A stretch of 64,000 nt of DNA. It comes from Eledone cirrhosa (lineage: Eukaryota > Mollusca > Cephalopoda > Octopoda > Eledonidae). The notes beneath the pieces were generated by a model that was not told the DNA's origin, did no database searches, and saw only the letters and a list, made by a program, of their open reading frames with translations. Made by a program: the position numbers and the translations under genes. Positions 56,123 through 64,000 of this stretch are shown piece after piece. The stretch's first letter is position 1; every line of letters begins with the position of its first letter. Location: contig OZ024743.1 in NCBI GenBank assembly GCA_964016885.1, positions 160,643,212 through 160,707,211 of the forward strand, in the 5' to 3' direction.

Positions 56123-59100
56123 TTACAGGCACATACTCAGAGTAGGCCCATTCACTCGGGCCATTCTTGCCTCTCTCACCCATCTTTCAAAAAAATGCTG
56201 GGAAGAGAGCACCCCCAACTCTACCCTGATTTTCCTTTTTAAATGAAATTTGAAAAAGTTAATCAGGGCATCACCGAAGAGGTAAGTGCTCGTCTTCAGC
56301 CATTTCAAACTCGTCCACCATATCTCTTTCGCCATGGCCACCAAACAGATAAAAACTACCTGCCCTTCCCGGCTAAAGGAAGATGGCGGGGCAATCCTCA
56401 CGATGGACTCAGCTGATAGCCGGATCCGTCCTACACGTGACAGCAGGTATTCGACATAAACCCACAAGTCAGCAATGCTCGCACACTGGACGAGTGCGTG
56501 CAGGACGGTTTCGTCACCCTGCGCGCATCTCGGACATGCCGGGCTGACGGCATCCCCATACCTGTAGAGTTTATTCCAAACTGGCAAAGCTCCTCGGTAG
56601 CACTGCCAAGCCAGGGATTTCTGGAAGTTGTCCATAGGCCTCGGCCCGAAAGTTCTTCCGAAGAGATTGGTTAGTTGACTTTCGTCGACGCCTAGAATTT
56701 CCCCAAGTACGTCGTCGCACTTCCCCTCCACTAATCTTCTATAGAACGCCAAGATGGAGTTTCCACCGATCACATTGCCCAACTGGTCAGGGTATGTGAG
56801 CGCCTGAACACATACCAATCTCCAAGCGGTCCCTCTCGGTCTTCGCTTGACCCATGACTGCAGCTCCGTCAAGGAGACGAGCTGGGGAAAGATTTGTCAA
56901 GCAAACGGCGACCACACATGATCACCGTCGAGGAAAAGGTGGAGATGTCGTGCCTGACCGCGTGTCTGCGCATTATCAGCCACGGCATTCCCAGCCCTCC
57001 ACGTAGCAGGTGTTGACAGCAGATGGACCGCCTGACCATCGGAGCGCGTCGCTTCCACAAAAAGCGAAAGAGCAAACGCTCCAGCACAGTCAGGCGAGGC
57101 TTAGGACAATGTACGATGGTCAGGTGGTAGTAGATGACGGACGCGATGTACACATTCGCCCCCTCCCCTCGACCTTTCAGGGATAGCTTCCTCTCTGCCC
57201 ATTTCTGGGTGACAGAAGCCACCCTGCTCGTCACCTCCTCCCAGCTTTTGTCCGTCTGGAGGTCTGTACCGAGCCAGACCCCTAGCAATTTAACCGATCC
57301 GTCCGTCCAGCGCCCGACGACGCTGTTGGACGGCATGGACCTGCCTCTCCAGGTGCCGAGCTGCAGGCCCACCGACTTTTCCTGGTTGATCATTGCTCCT
57401 GTCACCGCTTCGTATTCTCTTAGTATATTGTCGATCGCCTCGATGTGTTTAACGTACGGCACCACTACGGTGACATCGTCTGCATATGCTTACACGGATC
57501 TTCCGCATCCTAGTTTGCCCCCCCTCAACGTCTCCAGTTTGTGCAGTAATGGCTCGAGAGTCAATACGTACAACAGGGACTAGAGGGGACATGGTTGGCG
57601 AACCAAGCGCATGTTGTTGAACGGTTCCGAAAAGTGACCGTTCACTCTCAGCACAGAGCAGATGTCGCTGTGCATGGCAGCGATCCAGCTTCTGAAAACG
57701 GGCTCAAAGCCAGCCGCCCTCAGGAGTGCCGCCAGATAACGATGGTCGACCCTATCGAAAGCTTAAGACTGATCTAAATTGATTAAGGACCCACCTGTGC
57801 CAGGTTCCCTAGCTACCATCTCCACATGTATCGCATGAGGTGGAGGTTGTCGTTGATGGATCTGTATGGAATAGCGCATGTCTGCGCCTCTCCCACCAGA
57901 CCACCAACGACAAACACCAACCTCTTTGCTAGCACCTTGGGAAAAATCTTGAACTCTGTGTTTAGCAGATTTATGTGCCTGAAATTATCTATGTTATTCC
58001 CCTTGATCGGATCCTTTCTCAGCAGCGCCACCGGTCCTCGGCTCACAGAGCTGAGAATTCTCCCGTTCTGTTGACAGTTGCAGTAAACGTCCGCCAAGAG
58101 GTCTCCGAACAAGTTTGGCATCTGTACGTAAAGTTTATAGGGCAGACCATCCAAACCAGGCGATTTACCCGTTGTGCAGCCAGTCAATGCCTCCCGTACT
58201 TCAGCGGCTGTTATCGGCTATTCGCAACACTCCGCCTCAATGGCCGAGAGTCGCGGTAGTCCGTAGACGTAGGCACTAAAGTCCATCCCTCGATCAGGCG
58301 CGCCGCTCCTCCGAACAGCTGAGCGAAGTGTCGATGAAAAGCTTCACACATTTGCCCGGGATCGAGTAGCATGCGCCCGTCGTGGTCCATCAAAGACCGG
58401 ATCGTGACTTTGTTGCGCCTCCGGTCTCTGTGGGCCTTGCGCGCTGGTAATCACGCGTTTAGCTTCCAGTAGCCGGGTCCCTGTCTATGAAGCATATCTA
58501 AGTCATCCTCACAGATCACGAATTTGTGGTCTGTGTAGTCGACTATTTTGAAATGTGGACAGCCTATGCTAGACCTATCTATTTCCATACAAAATACCGT
58601 ATCTAGATATGATCAGAATGACTCGATGCGGTGTGACCATGTCCACATTGGCACATTCGGGAAATCCAATCGGTACCTGTCAGAGAGTCCAAAAGGCCTG
58701 AGCAGGTTTGCGAGGCTTTTACACCCTACTCTCTTATCCGCTAATCCCACACGGTCCCAGCGTGCATCTAAGATCCCGTTCCAGTCGTCCACTAACACTA
58801 AAGAGTGGGACGTTCCAAGAAAAGTCTCCAGACGCCGGAAGAAATCAGGCCACCCTGTTCCTGTCGGGGCATAGACGGCTACTAGTCTGAAAGCTTGCCC
58901 GTCTGCTCTGGTCACGTCCAGCACCACCAACTTACCTTCTGTGTACAGGAAGATACCCGTATGGCGAGATCCACCCCACCCCGATCCAGGACGGCTGGGA
59001 GGTGCGTACACGTCGTAGCCGCCGAAGTTCGGTGCGAAGGCTCGTGCCTCGGATATTCAGGCTCGCTGATGGCCACCACATCTATGTTTAGTGACCTGAG

Positions 59101-59185
59101 GTCGTTGAGCAGGTGGCCCTGCTACCATGACGACCCCAGGCCACACGCATTTATGCTGCCTATTCTGAGTGAGGCAATGTTGAAA
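56123..59185 (-). pseudogene. Tx1-like ORF2, copy D
   Basis: The start codon is lost (ATT at about 59183, 'ASLRIGSINA'). The endonuclease has 'NIDVVAISEPE' (about 59090-59060), 'LVAVYAPTGTGWPDFF' and 'VLVDDWNGILDARWD'. Near 58425 a ~390-bp deletion joins the endonuclease end to 'IRSLMDHDGRMLLDPG'. The RT has 'GKSPGLDGLPYKLYVQMP' (58160-58110) and 'AYADDVT' (about 57470-57490, stop before it), then 'GLQLGTW', 'RGGLGMPW', a frameshift near 56955, 'FGRTFGPRPMDNFQKSLAW' and the finger 'CPRCAQGDETVLHALVQC' to the stop at 56123. Confidence 0.8.
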
Positions 59186-59289
59186 TGGAGTGGGAAAATA
59201 TGGGAAAGACCACTTACCTCACTTCTCGTAGAGGAAGGATGGTTTTTCCATCCTTCTCACTGCTTGTGGCCTCCTCCGGAAGGATGTCC

Positions 59290-61134
59290 TTATAAATCCT
59301 CCTGGAGATTGTTTGTCGGAAGTCTCCAATGTCCTTGGGGAATTTTTGTTTTAGTGTCGTGTACGTGTTCTGTGTGATGCGAGTGATTTGTATGTGTGGA
59401 GCTGGTGTGAACTTTGGGGGTGTTGTGTAGTCTCTTTCTGTGATGCTGGTGTTGTGTTGGATGTAGTGTAATAGTTGGGTGTTGTTCAAATTTACTGACG
59501 TGTAGTGTGTATCGTTTTGGTTGTTTTGTTTTGTTTGCGTTTGTTGTGGGTTTGTTTCTGTTTCGCTTTTTGGTGATTTGTATTGGTGTTGGTGATGGTG
59601 GTGTTGCGCTTAATGATGGTGATGGTGTTGGTGTTTGTGGTGATGAGGCTGGTGATGCTTGTGTGGGTGGTGGCATAGCAGTCTTAATTTTTATGTTTGT
59701 TTATTTGTTTCCCCTTACATTTAGTTTTTGGAGGGCGAAGGAAGAGGATTTTTTTCTTTTTGGCGTACTTTTTCTTTTTTTCATTTTTCCTGATACAGTT
59801 TCCCACTCCTCGTCGTCACAATTTGTCGCCAGTTGTGAAAGGTCGTGGAGTGGAAAATCCTCCACAAGCGTTGGTTTTGGTTGTGGCGTCGTGGATGGTG
59901 GAGGCGCTGGTGCTAATTCTGGCGCGCTGGGTGGTGGTGGTGTTGCTACTGTTGCTGCTACAGTTGTTGCTGCCATTTCTGCTGCTGGTGGTGTTGATGG
60001 TTGAGTAACTGGGGTGGGTAGGAGAGGTGGTCTCAACTTTTTATCCTGAAGGCAGAGAGCCTTTAGGTGGGTTTTTTCGCCACAAACGACACACCTAGGC
60101 CTTCTACCCTCAACAATTACGGTGAGGTCGCTGCCGTCATTGAGGTCTATCACCTCTGGAATTTCCTCAATTGTTTTTTGGTCCGCTTGGATCACGAGCT
60201 CCATCCCAGATCCGGACCAGTTCTCCGGCTTTACTTATTTTAGTGTTGGCCTCGATGTCGGCGAAGACGGCAGCCATTAGCCAGGGAAATTGGATGGCCG
60301 GCGGAACGTGGGTCACCCTGATCTTAACGAGTCTCTGACCACAATAGCTTGGGACGAGTGTGAACTCATCACCTCTTAATGGGGCCATGGAGTGCTCTCT
60401 GTCTTTCTCTTGGGTTCCAAAGAACACGTCCACGTCTCCATATTTCTGCCCATGTCTGATGTGGGGTTTTTTCGCCCACACATGTCCCAAAGTTTTTGTA
60501 TCTGGGACTTGGATGCCCGTTCCACTCGGCCTGATTTTGTGTTTATCGTTTGATATGATACGGTGCATGGGCGCCGATGCTCCATTCTATTGGATGTGTG
60601 TGGGGGGGGAGGCTGACCCTGTACACATCTTTTTTTACCATTCGCCTGGCTTCATTCAATTCATCCTGGCTTACCTCGATTGTTTCGCTTTTTTGGGCTG
60701 CTTTGGCAAATTACACGGTGTTATTCTCATTGTTGTTGTTGCTGTTGTTGTTATTGTTATTTCTGTTATTGTTATTTTCAGTTGTGTGGTGGTGTCAGTG
60801 GTATTCGGTGTGGAAGAGTCCATTCTGGGTGAATCCATTTCGATGTCACGAGATAATAATTTATTTTTTGTTTCTGTTGTCGCTGTGGTGGTGGTGGTGG
60901 TGGTATCAGTGGTGTTGGTTGTTCTTTTTGACATTGAGGTGGTTGTGCTGGTGGGGGGGGGGGGGATTTAACACCTGCAGTTATTGGTAATGGTGGGAAA
61001 TCCATGTTTTTAAGCGGCAAATCTAAATAATTGAGACTACTATTAATTATATTTTCAGTGTTGGCAACCGTGGCAAGGTTTACAATGGTGGTGGTAGGGG
61101 ATGTTAGTCTGTTAAAAACAGATTTATCGTCCAT
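59290..61134 (-). pseudogene. Tx1-like ORF1, copy D
   Basis: Starts 'MDDKSVFNRLTSPTTT' (61134), followed by a Pro-rich part and 'PCTVSYQTINTKSGRVE', then 'RVTHVPPAIQFPWLMAAVF', a zinc knuckle 'CVVCGEKTHLKALC' (about 60095-60055), Pro/Thr-rich tracts, 'EEWETVSGKMKKRKSTPKRK' and a C-terminal 'KTKIPQGHWRLP' region. At least three frameshifts. It runs on without the SINE that ends copy A. Confidence 0.75.
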
Positions 61135-61349
61135 CTTTTTTTTTCAAAGAAATATTTTGCTTGATAAATAAAAAGTTTAAATTTTCTGCTCAAGGCCCAA
61201 ATATTATTGAGTGTCATTTTCAGAAAGCATTATATGTAAACTTATAAACACTTAACAACAAAAATTTTCCATAACTGGCAATTTGAAACAACTGAAAACA
61301 ACAACCCTTTGTAGAGCTCACGATAATACGATTTCCTACGTAGGTCGCC

Positions 61350-61406
<57 letters not shown>
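61350..61406. repeat. (AAT)n joining two Tx1-like LINEs
   Basis: The sense tail (ATT)n of copy C, into which the first base of copy D is joined. 57 bp, pure. Confidence 0.95.
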
Positions 61407-61407
<1 letters not shown>

Positions 61408-64000
61408 TTTTCTTTATTGGCCTCAAGGGCTGACACGAATAAAAACATTAGAGGCGGCACAGAACAGTACAGGACGATACAAAGTGGGTTTTGGTCGTGT
61501 AAACAGGTTATAACAAAATCGGGCTAGAAATCCTAAGGAATTCAAACAACAAAAATTCCCCAAAAGGGGGGAAACCTCCGAGGGCCACTCGTGGCGAAAA
61601 CTACACAAAAGACCACGGCCACCATTACCAACAGGGCAAGCGCCCTCTCTCAGGTTTCCCACTCCTCAGTCTACAGGCGCATACACAGAGCGGGCCGGCT
61701 CACCCGGACCAGACTCGCCACTTTCACCCACCTTTCAATAAACTTACTAGAAGACAGCACTTGCCTCTACACCCTGATTTTCTTCTTCAAGTGAAACTTG
61801 AAGAAGTTAATCAGGGATTCCAGCTTCCAAGCGCTATCGCTGATCCAGGACTGCAGCTCCGTCAAGGAGACGAGCTGGGGAAAAACGCGTCTGGCAAACG
61901 GAGCCCACACATGTTCACAGTCAAGGAAGCACCAGAGATGTCGCAGCCTCAGCGCATGCTTGCGCATAATCAGCCACGGCATGCCTAGTCCTCCACGCAA
62001 CGGGTGTTGACAGCAATGGATCGTCGGACCATGGGAGCACGTCCCTTCCACAAACTGCGTAACAGAAGGTGTTCCCTCTTGGTCAGAGTTGGGCGGGGGC
62101 AATATACGAAGGTCAGGTGGTAGCAGATGACCGACGCTATGTACGCATTCGCCACCTCCGCCCGACCTTTCAGAGACAGCCTCCTCTCGGCCCATTTTTG
62201 GGTGAGAGAGGCCACCCTGCTCGTCACCTCTCTCCATTTTTTCTCCATCTGGAGTTCCAGATCGAACCAGACCCCTAGCAATTTAACTGGTCCTTCCGTC
62301 CTGTGCCACACGACGCTGTAAGGACGGCATGGACTTGCCTCTCCAGGTGCCGAGTTACAAGCCCACCGACTTTTCCTGATTTATCTTCGCTCCTGTGACC
62401 GCTTCGTATTCCTTGAGAGCGGTGCCAAACATCTGGACGTGTTTGGTGCTCGACACCACCACGGTGTCGTCGTCGGCGTAAGAGGACACGGATCTCCCGC
62501 ATCCCAGTTCGCGATGGACCCCCCTCATCAACTCCAATTTGTGCAGTAACTGCTCTAGAGCCAGTACGTACAAGAGTGACGAGAGGAGGCAACCCTGGCG
62601 GACCGAGCGCATGATGCTGAAAGGCTGCGACAGGGGACCATTCACCGTCACAATGGAGCAGATTTCGCTGTGCATCGCAGCGATCCAGCCCCTAAAAACG
62701 GGACCGAAGCCGGTCGCCTTGTTGATCGCAGCCAGGTACCGATGGTCCACCCTATCAAATGCTTTAGATTGATTCAAGTTGATCAGAGTCCCACCCGTGC
62801 CAGGTTCCATAACCACCCTCTCTATGATGTATCGCATGAGATGGAGGTTGTCGTGGATGGATTTTTCCGGAATAGCGCATGTCTACGCCTCTCCTACCAG
62901 ATCACTGACGACAAGTGCCAATCTCTTTGCTAACACCTTGGCCAAAATCTTAAACTCTGCGTTTAGCAGAGTTATGGCCCTGATGTTGTCTATAACGTCC
63001 CCCTTGTTCGGGTCTTTTCGCAGCTGCGCCACCGCTCCTCGGCTTACAAAATTGGGAATGCTCCCGTTCTGCTGCCAGTTGCAGTAGACATCTGCAAAGA
63101 ATTCGCCGAACAAGTCTGGCATATAAGCATATAGCTCGTAGGGCAAACCATCCAAACGTGGCGATTTACCCCTCGTGCACTCAGACATCGTCTCCCGTAT
63201 TCAACCTGCTGTTATCGGCTTTTCTCAGCACTGCGCTGCGGTCGTCGAGAGCCGCGGCACTCTCTCGAGGTATGCACCGAAGTCCACACTCCGATCTGGC
63301 CCGCCGCCGCTCCCGAACAATTGAGCAAAGTGCTGTTGAAAAGCCGCACACATCTGCTGTTTCGAGCAACATGCGCCCGTTTTGATCAGGCAAAGACCGA
63401 ATTGTGGACTTGTTGCCACGGCGCGCCTCCGGCACCCGGGCCCATTGGACGGCTTTCGTCCCCTCGTGTCTTAGAGCACGCGCTCTAGCTCTGACAATGC
63501 AGCCTTCATGCTTTGCGTTGAAAAATTGTTCGAGTACCAATCTCGCCCAAGCACGTCAGTTGCGATGCGTATCCTAAACCCCTCTTCTAGCTTTCTAACT
63601 AACTCTCCCTCTATTCTATTTTCCTCTATCACTACTCCTTTGCTAAACCTTATCTATTCTTCTCTAATAGCCCTTTTCAGTGTAAACCACCACCTGTTGT
63701 TGAGGATCGTACCCGTCAACGCACGCTTAACTAATTCGCTAATCCGGTCTCTGTAAACTTTGCGCGCCAGGAACGACGTATTCAGCTTCCAGGAGCCGGG
63801 CCCTTGCCTATGGAGTCTATCTAAGTCAACTTCACAGATCACAAATTTGTCGACTACTTTAAATTGTGGAAAATCTACACTAGCCTTATCTGTTTCCCTA
63901 CAGAATACCCTATCTAAATACGATCTGGATGACCAGATGCGGTTTGCCCATGTCCACATTGGCACATTCGGATAATCCATTCTATACCTGTCAGACAGTT
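61407..64000 (-). mobile_element. Tx1-like LINE, copy C, runs off the window
   Basis: 3' end at 61407 with 'ggccaataaagaaaac' before the ATT tail in sense. Its 3' UTR is closer to the short copy at 38125 than to copies A and D, so it is a second subfamily. Confidence 0.85.
61680..64000 (-). pseudogene. Tx1-like ORF2, copy C, partial
   Basis: From the window end: 'DYPNVPMWTWANRIWSSRSY', 'VDLDRLHRQGPGSWKL', 'KVYRDRISELVKRALTG' (63980-63655), 'FFNAKHEGCIVRARARAL', 'KSPRLDGLPYELYAYMPD' (about 63160), motif A 'NQSKAFDRVDH' (62785-62750), 'RQGCLLSSLLYVLALEQLL' (about 62600), 'YADDDTVVV' (62465-62490), 'RGGLGMPWLI', 'FLDCEHVWAPFARRVFPQLV' without the frameshift of copies A and D, then a jump near 61840 from 'TELQSW' to 'INFFKFHLKKKIRV' that deletes some 230 residues including the C-terminal finger. 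Several frameshifts elsewhere. Confidence 0.8.

Larger units (their letters stand above)
55870..61349 (-). mobile_element. Tx1-like LINE, copy D, full-length span
   Basis: The 5' end 'GGCGACCTACGTAGGAAATC' lies at 61349, immediately after (AAT)n. The 3' end near 55890 ('ggttaataaagaaagc' in sense) is followed by an ATT-type tail. It shares structure and a frameshift with copy A (32219-38063) and lacks the SINE found there. Confidence 0.8.

Overview
This window looks like repeat-dominated intergenic or intronic DNA from a mollusc, most likely a cephalopod (octopus type). The main evidence is about twenty copies of a tRNA-derived SINE whose 3' half, with the segment 'ggggtcgataaaataaag' and the ending 'aagtagaaacaattatt', I know from octopus genomes. 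Very long CA/GT, AT, GA, ATT and CATA microsatellites and several non-LTR families support this. I found no host protein-coding gene, tRNA or rRNA gene.

Layout. 0.6-2.5 kb: minus-strand RTE-like LINE relic with tetranucleotide 3' tails. 2.7-6.3 kb: R4/Dong-type LINE relic (restriction-like endonuclease) bracketed by duplicated 3'-UTR sequence and CATA repeats. 6.5-7.9 kb: large foldback with two head-to-head hammerhead ribozymes, one split by a SINE. 8.4-9.4 kb: candidate non-autonomous Helitron. 9.5-14.8 kb: two almost identical Penelope-like elements (RT plus GIY-YIG) head-to-head, one with a long open frame and an Asn-rich insert. 15-25 kb: SINEs, R4 and Tx1-like fragments, little else. 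25.5-30.1 kb: RTE fragment, several hammerhead-bearing repeat units and a gutted mariner. 30.5-42.3 kb: an uninterrupted train of R4-like and Tx1-like LINEs and SINEs joined by (ATT)n tracts. 42.5-43.5 kb: palindromic and tandem repeat carrying a well-formed hammerhead. 43.6-46.5 kb: RTE-like LINE with a 5' inversion. 46.5-55.4 kb: microsatellites, a SINE cluster and an inverted repeat. 55.9-64 kb: two Tx1-like LINEs in the same minus-strand orientation, joined head to tail through (AAT)n.

Two themes stand out. (1) Small self-cleaving RNA motifs: by hand-folding I find five elements with a hammerhead core plus paired stems (7.27-7.51 interrupted, 7.52, 19.0, 27.37, 43.13 kb) and seven weaker or decayed ones. 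They lie in at least four unrelated repeat families, in keeping with Penelope-like and retrozyme biology. (2) Retrotransposon ends meet at (ATT)n/(AAT)n tracts: R4-like copies carry AAT on their sense strand, Tx1-like copies and SINEs carry ATT, and new copies repeatedly begin exactly where the tail of an older copy ends. This suggests microsatellite-directed or tail-directed insertion.

Limits: clade names rest on protein motifs read by eye, ends are approximate unless a repeat or duplication fixes them, and ribozyme folds were not computed.
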